From Megaustenia siamemsis (lineage: Eukaryota > Mollusca > Gastropoda > Stylommatophora > Ariophantidae), in assembly GCA_032433765.1 (NCBI GenBank), contig JAVIAB010000073.1:61278552-61342551 (forward strand): a DNA stretch of 64,000 nt, given 5' to 3'. A program made the position numbers and the translations under genes. The notes beneath the pieces are model-generated. The model searched no databases. It saw only the letters and a list, made by a program, of their open reading frames with translations, and was not told the DNA's origin. Shown here one piece after another: positions 43,932-55,140 of the stretch (positions are counted from its first letter, which is position 1; each line of letters begins with the position of its first letter).

Positions 43932-44375
43932 TATGACTGAAGACAGATGATAATAAAATACATGTACTCTAATGGCATGACTGAAGACAGATGATAATAA
44001 AATACAGGTACTCTAATGGCATGACTGAAGACAGATGATAATAAAATACAGGTAATCTAATGGCATGACTGAAGACAGATGATAATAAAATACATGTACT
44101 CTAATGGCATGACTGAAAACAGATGATAATAAAATACAGGTACTCTAATGGCATGACTGAAAACAGATGATAATAAAATACAGGTACTCTAATGGCATGA
44201 CTGAAGACAGATGATAATAAAATACATGTACTCTAATGGCATGACTGAAGACAGATGATAATAAAATACAGGTACTCTAATGGCATGTCTGTGACAGATG
44301 ATAATAAAATACAGGTACTCTAATGGCATGTCTGTGACAGATGATAATAAAATACAGGTACTCTAATGGCATGTC
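43932..44375. repeat. 44-bp minisatellite, about 10 copies
   Basis: Unit ATGGCATGACTGAAGACAGA + TGATAATAAAATACAGGTAC + TCTA (43972 to 44016). The last two or three copies change to ATGTCTGTGACAG. Confidence 0.97.
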
Positions 44376-45035
44376 TTTCACCTGTACGATGTTGAGCTTG
44401 ATCTGATCTATTTTTGGATTCTCCCCCCCCCCCCCCTAAAAAAATACTTCTGCACACTTGATTGACGTGTGACATCTCCCAGGGATGAGGTAACCCCATT
44501 CTATTACAATGCTCTGTATAAAGTTGTCAATCATTATTCACTTAAAAACAACTTTCAATTAAAAGGTTTTATTTCTTAAAGCCTTGGATTGTCTCCTCTT
44601 CTATAAGGCCCAAATGTTTTACTCATTACTCTTCCCTTTATTTATTGATGCAGAAATAGAAAGAAACAGGAAAAATGTCTCGTCTTTGTCCTTTGTTTGT
44701 CAGTAGCACAAGTCAGGGACATGAACTATTATTTGATATTGCAGGCAGAGAGAATGGTTACATTATTGTTCATTATGTGGTGTTAAATCAGCAATGTTAC
44801 AGTCTTCAGCCTCTCATAGAGAGAATAGAGACACACATAAGAGACAATTCCAAACTCATTGCCAAGATTAAGGCCTACATGACGAGTTTATTATATTGGA
44901 GAAGGAAAAAGAAAAATGACATAATGTGAGCATATCATATGATCTAACGTCTGGCCAACATCACTTTTAAGAGAACACCGAAAAGCAAAAATAGAAACTT
45001 TGCTGATTATATATATAACCCTATATGTGAAGCTA
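44376..45035. other. No gene recognised; poly-C tract
   Basis: A C-run of about 15 lies at 44423-44437. A plus frame of 84 codons (44675-44929: HELLFDIAGRENGYIIVHYV..) has no motif that I recognise; it may be chance. Confidence 0.35.
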
Positions 45036-47147
45036 TAGTCCGTTCAGAAATTCATAATAACACCTGAATTAATTTTGCGTGATAACCGCTTGTTATTTTG
45101 GTTTCAAATTTTGCATGCAATCTTAGAATATTGATGACGCAAAGATTTTGGTATTTTTTATTCCACAAACACAACAGATTTTGCACATCAGCGAATTCCT
45201 TTTATCTTTTATGACGATATCACACAAGTTGATTCAAATTTTAGAGTTTACAGTAATCGTGTTACATTTTCCAGTTCCCCAATTCTTGTCAGAGGCGTAT
45301 CTACATAGTGCTTAATTGTGGGTGTTGTTCGTTATGTGTATTTGCAAACATGAATTCAATTGGTTACAATTAGTCTTGTCCTTCGGTCACCATTAGACCC
45401 CAGGACGTCCTAACTGCAGCTGGAATTGAATTCATCTTAATTTTAATCATTCAGAATCTGACGATTCCAAGAGGTTGATAATCATTACTGCCTGGACAAA
45501 TAGTAATCCATCTCGTTTCCAGTACTCATCTTCCACCCGCAGCACATGTTCAACACACTTCTTCCAGAACGGAATGTCTATTTTTGAGAGAGACCCGCGT
45601 GTCAGAACTTCAACATCACACATTTTAAACGTCCTGTTCTGTTCTGCAACTTGTCCTTTGACGTGAGCCCAGACAAGTTCGATTGGATTAAGGTGCGCAT
45701 GATATGCAGGGAGTCGAAGAGAGGTGTGGCCGTATTTCTCAATGATTTTGTCAACATGGTACACCTTTTTCTTATTCGTGTTCTTCACAAGTTGTAACAA
45801 TTCGGGTTTTAAATATGTGTCGTCAAATCTGACATTTTCATTCGCAAGCCATGTCCTAATTTGCTCTTTTGTATTTGATGCAGTAGGCACATTTCTTGCT
45901 CTGATACGACATTGTGGTATGATGCATTATCCATGACTACTATGCATGAAAGTCTCTCCAGGATTGGTAAGAGATCGTTCTCCAACCAGTGCCTGAAAAT
46001 GTTTCCATTCATTTCAGTATTGTAGTCCCTACCGTCGGTACTTTTTGATTGGAAAATAAGTCCCGCATCATGGACAAGGCCGTTTTCAGTGCTTCCAGCA
46101 TGCGTTAATATAATGCGCTGGCCTTTGCTGCTCGGAATTGTTCTTTTGAGTTTATCATTTACTGACTGCCATTCTTTAGCATAGGTGTGGTGTGCGTTGA
46201 CCGTTGATTCGTCCAAATATACAATATCATACCGTTCACTCCGCCGTTCACGGATCTGTCTCAGGTATTTGCTTCGAGCAATGACCAAGTGTGGTTTTTC
46301 ACAAATAATATTCCTGCCCCCAACAGTTTTTCTGAAAGTGAAGCCGGCTCCTCGCACAATCTTCCATAGAAGAAGACTTTTAGAAATGTCAATATTGCAG
46401 TTTGCATGCAATTTTAATTTCAAATTCCTGAGAGTAACAAGTACATTATTAGCAAACATTTTCAATATCTCATGTTTTATGACATCCATGTCAAAGTTGT
46501 CGACTTTCGTTTTCCTTCCTTGATTGACATGAGTGCACTCTGAGTCTTGTTTAATCCAACGATAAAATGATGATCTATTAAGACCAAGCGCGAGTTGCGT
46601 TCGTCTCTCTGGGTCATGAATATCACAATATAAATGCCCCATCTTGGATTCCCTAAGCAAGTGCTGATATAGTAAAAAAGTAACCTTTTGCATAGTTATA
46701 AATTTGCATTTCAAACTCATTGTAATTTAGATATAAATGTTGGTATTTAAAGTCAACAAATTGTCTACTGAGTCTTCACAAAATTAATAAAGCCTTCCCT
46801 TCGGTAATTAATGCCAAGGACGTGGTGCGTCATGTCGTTCAATAACAATTCCGTTTTGTGCACGGGATTTTCCTGAAGTTAGTGTTTCTGCAATAGCCAA
46901 ACTATTCTACTTCAACGACCGCACCAAATTAATGTATATATCCTAAAATGGTGTCAATTTCGAACAGGGTGAATTTAATATAGCCTAAAGAAGAAAACTT
47001 TTTAACTAGATCAAATTTCTCAGAGCAAAAAATATTTCTATAACGTCATCAATATTCTAAGATTGCATGCAAAATTTGAAAGGAAAATAACAAAAGGTTA
47101 TCACGCTAAACTAATTCAGGTGTGATTATGAATTTTTGAACGGACTA
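45036..47147. mobile_element. Tc1/mariner-superfamily DNA transposon 2 (2112 bp)
   Basis: Terminal inverted repeats of 104 bp (45036-45139 and 47044-47147) begin TAGTCCGTTCAGAAATTCAT and TAGTCCGTTCAAAAATTCAT and show about 8 mismatches by eye. TA is duplicated at 45034-45035 and 47148-47149. It carries one minus-strand transposase gene, broken once. The transposase is clearly homologous to that of the element at 10707-12819, but the inverted repeats differ beyond the first bases, so the two are sister families rather than copies. The longer, better preserved repeats suggest it is the younger of the two. Confidence 0.95.
45447..46720 (-). pseudogene. Transposase of transposon 2, one frameshift
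   Basis: A DDE transposase of about 424 codons in two overlapping frames. The first frame (ATG 46720) runs through a helix-turn-helix region (TQLALGLNRSSFYRWI; later NVLVTLRNLKLK..DISKSLLLWKIV), IICEKPHLVIARSKYL, IVYLDESTVNAHHT (first catalytic Asp), SSKGQRIILTHAGS, and VVMDNASYHNVV (second Asp). It then leaves frame near 45893-45905. The second frame continues VPTASNTKEQIRTWL, LPAYHAHLNPIELVWAHVKG (catalytic Glu) and ends LLESSDSE, the same C-terminus (LL.SSDSE) as transposase 1. A 1-base deletion explains the shift. Spacing from second Asp to Glu is again about 83 residues if the frames are joined. An in-frame ATG at 46693 (MQKVTF) is an alternative start. Confidence 0.92.
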
Positions 47148-47148
47148 T

Positions 47149-47378
47149 AGTCATATCTCTTATCTTTGTGTGTGCATGTCTATGTTAGGCATGTATCATA
47201 TCTTTGTGTGTGCGTGTCTATGTCAGTCATATCTCATATCTTTATGTGCATAATTATGTTAGTCATGTGTCATATATCTTGATGTGTGTCAGTGTTAGTC
47301 ATGCCTCGTTTCGCTGTGTGCATGTCTATGTTAGTCACATCTCATATCTTTGTGTGTGCATGTCTGTGTTAGTCACCT
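47149..47378. repeat. Degenerate repeat of about 43 bp, five copies
   Basis: Unit around AGTCATATCTCATATCTTTG + TGTGTGCATGTCTATGTT. It begins exactly at the right edge of transposon 2, but the left flank (before 45034) is not this repeat. Confidence 0.8.
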
Positions 47379-47381
47379 CTA

Positions 47382-47706
47382 GTGACTCGAGCAGATGGTG
47401 CTCGTCAACCTGGGAGGGCCGACCATCTAAGGGCAGAATCCCCCTACAGAAAAGATCTGCTGCCTTGCAGGAAGATTGGGGACAATCAAAGGCTAAGGAA
47501 TGCAAACCTGAATAAAATGCCGGCTGAAATTGGATGCACTGGGCCACTGGCGCAGAACACAGTGCAACGTATTAACGGGTGTTCAGTCAGAGTGGATGTG
47601 GCAGACTCTAATTGTGATGTTCTGTCTGTGGGGGCGATCAACACACTTAACCTGACAGCTGACTTCATGTGAGAGTCTGGAATCCTACTCTGATTGAGTC
47701 CTGATC

Positions 47707-47752
<46 letters not shown>
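47382..47752 (+). mobile_element. (AG)n-tailed retroposon sharing the LINE-G 3' end
   Basis: This element ends in (AG)n at about 47710-47750. Its last 85 bases before the tail match the 3' end of LINE-G at about 3310-3385 (GACAGCTG.CTTCAT, GAGAGTC.GGA.TCCTA.TCTGA and TGATCGCAGA). The upstream 240 bases (TGGTGCTCGTCAACCTGGGA...) are unrelated to LINE-G in this window. A truncated copy is at 6022-6168. It could be a non-autonomous element that borrows LINE-G's 3' recognition end, or another LINE's 3' end. Its 96-codon frame is not assigned a function. Confidence 0.65.
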
Positions 47753-47754
<2 letters not shown>

Positions 47755-48596
47755 TTAAAAGTATACATGAATCAATTATTTGTTCATTTTAAAATAATAC
47801 GAAAGATTTTGGTCGTTTTAACAAAAGAGAAATTTATGGGAGCAGACTTTCAGTCTTAACAAATAAATATCATTAAAACACTGACGATACAGCGCCATGT
47901 ACGCTGCTGTCGTGTTTTCTGACATTTACGACAGTTAAGCGACGAGAGAAAATAGAGAGAACACGGAATATAGAGTACAGAAGACAGAATATAGAAGACA
48001 TGCATACGTCACTCAGCCATTGGCATTTATGAGGGGACAAGTCAGTTAGATGAAACAACGAAACTAGTGAATTGAAATCAAGCAAGCACGAGAAAGAAAG
48101 ATGCGGTTGAGAAGATGAATACAAATGTGTCTAAACATCGAGCTTTTGAAATTATTAGGAAATGTAGCTTGTGCCATCTGCTCAAGTGAGCGAGCACATT
48201 AGCAATGTTCCCATGATACCAGTTAAGCTAACTTATCTAATCCACAGCTCCTACGATGTCCTAATTGCGTCATAACTGAAGAAATTAACTTCCAATTTAC
48301 CGCCGAATTGACTAGAACGTCATCCGTTTCCGGGCAGAACTCGGCACATACGGCGTGAGAAGTCATCCGTCTACCCACAAAACCAAACCGAGGAGCATGT
48401 CGTTAGTACTGGAAGGTGAAGAGTACATTAATCCGACATTAACTGTGTTAGTGCTTCGTCAGGTTTCAAGCTGGAGCCGGTTACCACGCGAGCACTGTTA
48501 ACCTTGATACGTTCATAAAATAGGTTCAGTAAGGATCGCTGTTACGTTAAGTTCCAATCTTTGTTTCATTGTTGACATCTACACCGGACTTTTGAT
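47753..48596. other. No gene recognised
   Basis: Unique-looking sequence with no assignable repeat; the 83-codon minus frame (47873-48124) has no known motif. Confidence 0.35.
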
Positions 48597-48597
48597 A

Positions 48598-48750
48598 ATG
48601 GAACAATCGGATTTTTTAGTGACCCTTGAAAATAAGATAAGTAAGATTGAATATCGAATAGCAAGCCTTATTGGAGACGAACCTTACAACTTTGGTCTCA
48701 CTTTTGAGAGAACGTTACATAAATTCTTGGCTGTTGAAAATAGAGAGTGA
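48598..48750 (+). CDS. Short ORF of 50 codons, unknown
   Basis: ATG at 48598 reads MEQSDFLVTLENKISKIE, then YRIASLIGDEPYNFGLTFE and a polar C-terminus, stop TGA 48748-48750. Composition is protein-like and non-repetitive, with an amphipathic start. It could be a first exon or part of an unrecognised element; no splice site or domain could be confirmed. Weak call. Confidence 0.2.
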   Translation: MEQSDFLVTLENKISKIEYRIASLIGDEPYNFGLTFERTLHKFLAVENRE

Positions 48751-48849
48751 AGTGTATGTCATCAAGCGCACCTTAAGAAGAAACAGCAGGTGGACAGATG
48801 GCAGAGTTCTGCGCTCTACAATAAGTAGATCGATTCAGATTGCTTATGA

Positions 48850-48960
48850 AGAATGATGATATCGTATAACGAAGGGCAGTTCAGGTGCGTTCACTTTCGG
48901 TGCCACTTGGCCTTATGTCTTTTGGCGTGTGCTGTAGCGGCTATGATGGGGTTTCCAATC
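48850..48960 (+). repeat. Dispersed repeat, copy 1
   Basis: GATATCGTATAACG, GTTCACTTTCGGTGCCA, CTTATGTCTTTTGGCGTGTG and GGCTATGATGGGG occur in the same order as at 62938-63045 (GTTATCGTATGACA, GTTCATTTTCTGTGCGG, CTAATGTCTTTTAGGGTGTG, TGCTATGATGGGG). Type unknown. Confidence 0.6.
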
Positions 48961-49326
48961 CCTATTTATCCCTGCGTTATCTTTATTGCCTCTCATGCTC
49001 TTCTCCTCACTTACCACCCCTATCTTCTCTCTCTTTTTCATTTTTCTCGTTTTCATTGTACCCCTATGGAGCACCTTTCATTCTTTCTCATGAAACCCTC
49101 TCTCTAATTTCCCACTGTTTGGCTCCTTTTTTAATATTCCAGTTATATTCTACCTGCTATATAATTCTCTATAATAATATAATTCTTTATTCTTTATTAA
49201 TAATATATCCAACATCTACGTACATTCTAGCCACCGTTTCTTTCCGTCATTTTTTAGATCAATGTTTGATTTCTGAGCTTGGCTTGCTTTCTTTAAATGT
49301 AACAGTTTTGTGCGTTATACGTGATG

Positions 49327-49358
49327 AAGGTTTTTTTGCGAAACGTCGTAGCTTCTCT
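49327..49358 (+). other. Hammerhead-like remnant next to an array
   Basis: GTGATGAAGG..TTTTGCGAAACGTCG shows a GATGA and a GAAAC core in hammerhead order, but with a substituted first core base and no good stem II. Noted because a similar motif lies beside another array at 14113. Speculative. Confidence 0.2.
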
Positions 49359-49379
49359 TTTCTTTCCATTAGCCTAATT

Positions 49380-49767
49380 GCTCCATGCTGCTTCTTGCTG
49401 CTCCATGCTGCTTCTTGCTGCTCCATGCTGCTTCTTGCTGCTTCATGCTGCTTCTTGCTGCTCCATGCTGCTTCTTGCTGCTCCATGCTGCTTCTTGCTG
49501 CTTCATGCTGCTTCTTGCTGCTTCATGCTGCTTCTTGCTGCTCCATGCTGCTCCATGCTGCTTCTTGCTGCTTCATGCTGCTTCTTGCTGCTCCATGCTG
49601 CTTCTTGCTGCTCCATGCTGCTTCATGCTGCTTCATGCTGCTTTTTGCTGCTCCATGCTGCTTCATGCTGCTTCTTGCTGCTCCATGCTGCTTCTTGCTG
49701 CTCCATGCTGCTTCTTGCTGCTCCATGCTGCTTCTTGCTGCTCCATGCTGCTTCTTGCTGCTTCATA
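49380..49767. repeat. 10-bp minisatellite (20-bp dimer), about 39 units
   Basis: Units CTTCTTGCTG, CTCCATGCTG and CTTCATGCTG, mostly alternating. Long Cys/Leu-rich frames on the plus strand and Gln/Ala/Ser-rich frames on the minus strand are by-products. Confidence 0.97.
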
Positions 49768-49926
49768 TTATGTTTATTTTACATGGTTCCGCGAAGACGA
49801 GACAGAATGATCCATCCTGACGGATCGTGACGAGTGCAACGTTTTGTAAAGGACATGCAACCCATCCAACTTTTCATCTTCTTTTTGCTTTCTTTTCTTA
49901 TAGCAGCAACACTTCTTCTAATGTGT

Positions 49927-50560
49927 TCATCCAATCCTACTTTCTCACATTTTGCTTTCGTCTGCACAAATACTACTTTCTCACGTTTTGCATTCGTTTG
50001 CACCAATCCTACTTTCTCACATTTTGCTTTCGTCTGCACAAATACTACTTTCTCACGTTTTGCATTCGTTTGCACCAATCCTACTTTCTCACATTTTGCT
50101 TTCGTCTGCACCAATCCTACTTTCTCACATTTTGCTTTCGTCTGCACCAATCCTACTTTCTCACATTTTGCATTCGTTTGCACCAATCCTACTTTCTCAC
50201 ATTTTGCTTTCGTCTGCACAAATACTACTTTCTCACATTTTGCTTTCGTTTGCACCAATCCTACTTTCTCATAATTTGTTTTCGTTTGCACCAATCCTAC
50301 TTTCTCACATTTTGCTTTCGTCTGCACAAATACTACTTTCTCACATTTTGCATTCGTTTGCACCAATCCTACTTTCTTACATTTTGCTTTCGTTTGCACC
50401 AATCCTACTTTCTTACATTTTGCTTTCGTTTGCACCAATCCTACTTTCTCACATTTTGCTTTCGTTTGCACCAATCCTACTTTCTCATAATTTGTTTTCG
50501 TTTGCACCAATCCTACTTTCTCATATTTTGATTTCGTTTGCACCAATCCTACTTTCTCCA
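49927..50560. repeat. 36-bp minisatellite, about 17 copies
   Basis: Unit TCACATTTTGCTTTCGTCTG + CACCAATCCTACTTTC (49945 to 49981). Alternating versions CACAAATACTAC and CACCAATCCTAC form a higher-order pattern in the first half. A 12-residue minus frame (289 codons, KVGLVQTKAKCE) is a by-product. Confidence 0.97.
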
Positions 50561-50692
50561 AAATATATATTTGTGTGTGTGTGTGGAAGTGAAAGGCTGT
50601 GTATGTGACATCTGAAATGAGATTCGGCTTGCAAGATTTGTAAATCACCCAGTTTGATCGTTAGTGAGATTTATTAACATTTAGCCTTGTTG

Positions 50693-52210
50693 GCTAAAAA
50701 ATCTAAAAATCTGAGGTGGAAAAAGCTATAAAAACAATGAAAAGGGGAAAAGCAGCAGGACCGGAAAGCATACAGATAGAGATGATACAGGCACTTGAAG
50801 ATTTTGGCATTGAAGTGATTACAGACATATGCAACGACATATACCACACAGGTTACATACCAAATGAACTAAAAACATCAACTTTCATTGCATTGCCTAA
50901 AAGAATGGTGCAGTTGAATGCAGTGACTTTAGAACAATAAGCCTAATGAGCCATGTTACAAAAATCTTGCTAAAAGTTATACAAGGAAGGATTCAGAATA
51001 AAATCAATACTGAATTAGATGAGCAGCAATTTGGATTTAGGAAAAATAGCGGGACAAAAGAAGCCATATTCTGCATGATAACATTAATCGAAAAATACAC
51101 AGAAGTAAACAAACCAATGTATGCCTGCTTCATAGACTACACCAAAGCTTTTGATAGAGTACACCCCTAACAACTTATATAATGCCTAAAAGAGATACAC
51201 CTAGATGACATGGATATACGACTAATATGCAATCTATACCGGGAGCAAACAGCAATAATAAAATATAACAAAGAGTTCTCTACACCCATTGATATAAAAA
51301 GAGGAGTAAGACAAGGATGCATCCTATCACCAAGCTTGTTCAATCTATACACTGAGCAAATCTTTAAAAACATCATAGAGATGCCAGGCCTACAAATTAA
51401 TGTAAATATAATCAATATTTACAGATATGCTGACGATACTGTACTACTAGCAGAAAATCCTAAAGACCTACAACAATTACTTAATGAAATAAACACGACA
51501 AGCAAAAAATATGGACTAGATATGAATATCAAAAAGACTAAAACTATGATCATAAACAAAGAAAATACTCAAAACCCACAAGTGGATATCAAAATTGAAG
51601 GAATAGACCTTGAGACAGTTCAGAACTATAACTACCTTGGACATACTATAACCAGTGATGGAAAATGTACAACTGAAATAAACAAAAGAATAGGAATGGC
51701 AAAAAGTAATTTTAATGTCATGAAGGACATACTAACATCAAAATAAATAACACCAGAGCTAAAACTAAGAATAGCAAAATGTTACATCTTCTCAATATTT
51801 CTATATGGTGCTGAAATATGGACATTAGACAAGAAAACAGAACAGAGAATTGAAGCCTTTGAAATGTGGATATATAGAAGAATAGGTAGAATTGGATGGA
51901 AGGAAAAGAAAACAAACGACAAAGTCTTAAAACAACTAAAAATGAAAAGAGAACTTCTCAACACAATTAGAACAAGACAAATGCGATTCTTAGGCCATGT
52001 TAAAAGACACAACAGCCTACTGAAAGTGATCCTGGAGGGGAAAATACAAGGTAAAAGAGGCAGAGGCAGACCAAGATTAACATGGACGAGTAACATCAAA
52101 AGATGGACAAATCAACCGATGACAACCTGCACCATCAAAGCAAGAGATAGAGCAAAATGGCGCTCCATGGTAGCCAACCTTCGTTGCGGAGACGGCACTC
52201 AATGATGATG
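50693..52210 (+). pseudogene. LINE-B RT copy with 10-bp TSD
   Basis: The best LINE-B copy, 1518 bp, 5' truncated upstream of the RT domain. It reads MKRGKAAGPESIQIEMI, YHTGYIPNELKTSTFIALPK, then a 1-base loss in an A-run near 50900. The next frame gives RTISLMSHVTKILLKVIQGR, QQFGFRKNSGTKEAI, CFIDYTKAFDRV (catalytic Asp), stops near 51168, RGVRQGCILSPSLFNLYTEQ, and YADDTVLLAENPKDLQQLL (catalytic Asp pair intact). A TAA at 51744-51746 follows, then YGAEIWTLDKKTEQ, GHVKRHNSLLKVILEGK and SMVANLRCGDGTQ-stop, then ATGATG. TSD AGCCTTGTTG at 50683-50692 and 52211-52220 is perfect. Few mutations separate it from a working frame, and it nearly matches 37008-37790, so the insertion looks recent. Confidence 0.93.
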
Positions 52211-52437
52211 AGCCTTGTTGCAGGTACACATAGAATTATGAATGATCTTGCTGCGTTACGTTACCACACAATGTTCACTGCCAAAAACCCCGTGGCAATA
52301 AAACAAAGTGCCAGTAAGAGCTAAAACTGTGTGAGAGCTTCATTTAGTTTACTTCTTCGTGGCTTTTGTTTCCCTTGTCAGGAACATTGTATTCCAGAGC
52401 TCCTGGTTAGAGTTGTAATAATGTGTCACTTTCTGTT

Positions 52438-53340
52438 GCCAATATCACATAATTGTAGGCCTAATAATCTATGATTTAATGTTCATAATATCACATAGTT
52501 GTAGGCCTAATAATCTATGATTTAATGTTCATAATATCACATAATTGTAGGCCTAATAATCTATGATTTAATGTTCATAATATCACATAATTGTAGGCCT
52601 AATAATCTATGATTTAATGTTCATAATATCACATAATTGTAGGCCTACTAATCTATGATTTAATGTTCATACTATCACATAATTGTAGGCCTAATAATCT
52701 ATGATTTAATGTTCATAATATCACATAATTGTATGCTTAATAATTTATGATTTAATGTTCATAATATCACATAATTGTAGGCCTAATAATCTATAATTTA
52801 ATGTTCATAATATCACATAATTGTAGGCCTAATAATCTATGATTTAATGTTCATAATATCACATAATTGTAGGCCTACTAATCTATGATTTAATGTTCAT
52901 AATATCACATAATTGTAGGCCTAATAATCTATGATTTAATGTTCATAATATCACATAATTGCAGGCCTAATAATCTATGATTTAATGTTCATAATATCAC
53001 ATAATTGTAGGCCTACTAATCTATGATTTAATGTTCATAATATCACATAATTGTAGGCCTAATAATTTATGACTTATGTTCATAATATCACATAATTGTA
53101 GGCCTAATAATTTATGACTTATGTTCGTAATATCACATAATTGTAGGCCTAATAATTTATGACTTATGTTCATAAAATCACATAATTGTAGGCCTAATAA
53201 TTTATGACTTATGTTCATAATATCACATAAATGTAGGCCTAATAATTTATGACTTATGTTCATAATATCACATAATTGTAGGCCTAATAATTTATGATTT
53301 AATATTCATTATATCACATAACTGTAGACCTAATAATCTA
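52438..53340. repeat. 46/44-bp minisatellite, about 20 copies
   Basis: Unit AATATCACATAATTGTAGGC + CTAATAATCTATGATTTAAT + GTTCAT. From about 53050 the copies switch to a shorter version with AATTTATGACTTATGTTCAT. Confidence 0.97.
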
Positions 53341-53444
53341 TGAGTTAATGTTGACAAAATAAAAAATGTATTTATCAGTTATTTCCATCCACTGGCCGTT
53401 AATTGAGCAAATACTTGATCGCTTGGAGTAGCCATTTTCTTCAA

Positions 53445-53490
<46 letters not shown>

Positions 53491-53990
53491 TTCTGTCATT
53501 AACCTTATATTGACCTGTAGTTGACTGCCTCCTAACACTGCTCATATTTCAATCTTGATCTCACGTGTAGATCTCGACTCACATTTCGAAACTCTGTGTA
53601 CCAGCTATTAATCTTGTGGTAGAAAACCTGGTTCCAATAATTTCAATGATGGTGTGAATGCTACCTTACGTCATTTAGCTCGAACAGCGGCACACTCTTT
53701 TCAGTTTTCTTAACAGCTAATTAATCTTTCAAACAATTATTGTCTTTCGCCTCCTATAAGACTAGTCAACGTATTTGATTTGTACAACATTACGGACCAC
53801 TGTAAAGTTTGCTACCTGTAGACAACATTTTTCAGTAGCGTTGGTTGTATCATTTCCTGTTTTCTAAAACTGAATAGCTGAAACCGTTCATTTATAAAAT
53901 TGTTCTCCATGAAATAGAACAAGTGAAGAGTTCATTTGACACTTTAAAGCACGTGTCCAATATGGCGTCAGTGCTATTACTTTATAATGA
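53341..53990. other. Unassigned, with (CT)n tract
   Basis: A (CT)n microsatellite lies at about 53443-53486. No coding segment is visible. Confidence 0.4.
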
Positions 53991-54052
53991 TTATGTTATG
54001 GGTGACATGGTCGGTATCAAGCCGCCCGCTTTTCTCCAGGAATGCCACTTCA
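53991..54052 (-). mobile_element. SINE body fragment leading into arrays
   Basis: The plus strand reads ATGGGTGACATGGTCGGTAT, CCGCCCGCTTTTCTCCAGGA and TGCCACTTCATGCC, the SINE body landmarks (TGTGGTCGGTAT, CCGCTTTACTTTCCCAGAA, ACCCATTTAAGGC). The rest of the SINE is replaced by two tandem arrays. Confidence 0.7.
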
Positions 54053-54717
54053 TGCCTAGGTGAACCTCTAGACTTTGTAGTCCAGTTTATGCCTAGGTGA
54101 ACCTCTAGACTTTGTAGTCCAGTTTATGCCGAGGTGAACCTCTAGACTTTGTAGTCCAGTTTATGCCTAGGTGAACCTCTAGACTTTGTAGTCCAGTTTA
54201 TGCCTAGGTGAACCTCTAGACTTTGTAGTCCAGTTTATGCCTAGGTGAACCTCTAGACTTTGTAGTCCAGTTTATGCCTAGGTGAACCTCTAGACTTTGT
54301 AGTCCAGTTTATGCCTAGGTGAACCTCTAGACTTTGTAGTCCAGTTTATGTCTAGGTGAACCTCTAGACTTTGTAGCCCAGTTTATGCCTAGGTGAACCT
54401 CTAGACTTTGTAGTCCAGTTTATGCCTAGGTGAACCTCTAGACTTTGTAGTCCAGTTTATGCCTAGGTGAACCTCTAGACTTTGTAGTCCAGTTTATGCC
54501 TAGGTGAACCTCTAGACTTTGTAGTCCAGTTTATGCCTAGGTGAACCTCTAGACTTTGTAGTCCAGTTTATGCCTAGGTGAACCTCTAGACTTTGTAGGC
54601 CAGTTTATGCCTAGGTGAACCTCTAGACTTTGTAGTCCAGTTTATGCCTAGGTGAACCTCTAGACTTTGTAGTCCAGTTTATGCCTAGGTGAACCTCTAG
54701 ACTTTGTAGTCCAGTTC
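54053..54717. repeat. 37-bp minisatellite from SINE body, about 18 copies
   Basis: Unit GCCTAGGTGAACCTCTAGAC + TTTGTAGTCCAGTTTAT (54061 to 54098). It equals the SINE segment GGCTGGGTGAACC joined, by an internal deletion, to CTTTGTAGTCCAGTT. Confidence 0.95.
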
Positions 54718-55140
54718 ATTACCCACAGATCTCGTTGTTCTACATTACTAGTTAACTACCCAACAAGCTCGTTGTTCTACATTACTAGTTAACTACCCAA
54801 CAAGCTCGTTGTTCTACATTACTAGTTAACTACCCACAAAGCTCGTTGTTCTACATTACTAGTTAACTACCCACAGATCTCGTTGTTCTACATTACTAGT
54901 TAACTACCCACAGATCTCGTTGTTCTACATTACTAGTTAACTACCCACAGATCTCGTTGTTCTACATTACTAGTTAACTACCCACAGATCTCGTTGTTCT
55001 ACATTACTAGTTCACTACCCACAGATCTCGTTGTTCTACATTACTAGTTAACTGCCCACAGAGCTCGTTGTTCTACATTACTAGTTAACTACCCACAGAT
55101 CTCGTTGTTCTACATTTCTAGTTCACTTCTCACAGAACTC
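54718..55140. repeat. 37-bp minisatellite from SINE head, about 11 copies
   Basis: Unit CATTACTAGTTAACTACCCA + CAGATCTCGTTGTTCTA. It resembles the tRNA-like head of the SINE (CAGTTCACTAACC..GAGCTATTGCGGCTC on the plus strand) and follows the preceding array in the SINE's order, starting from AGTCCAGTTCATTACCCACA. Confidence 0.92.

Noticed and set aside
45447..45890. Independent 147-codon gene
   Set aside because: It is the frameshifted C-terminal part of transposase 2, alignable end to end with transposase 1.
49779..50648. 289-codon KVGLVQTKAKCE repeat protein
   Set aside because: Explained by the 36-bp minisatellite; plus-strand frames of similar length exist over the same bases, and no non-repetitive domain is attached.
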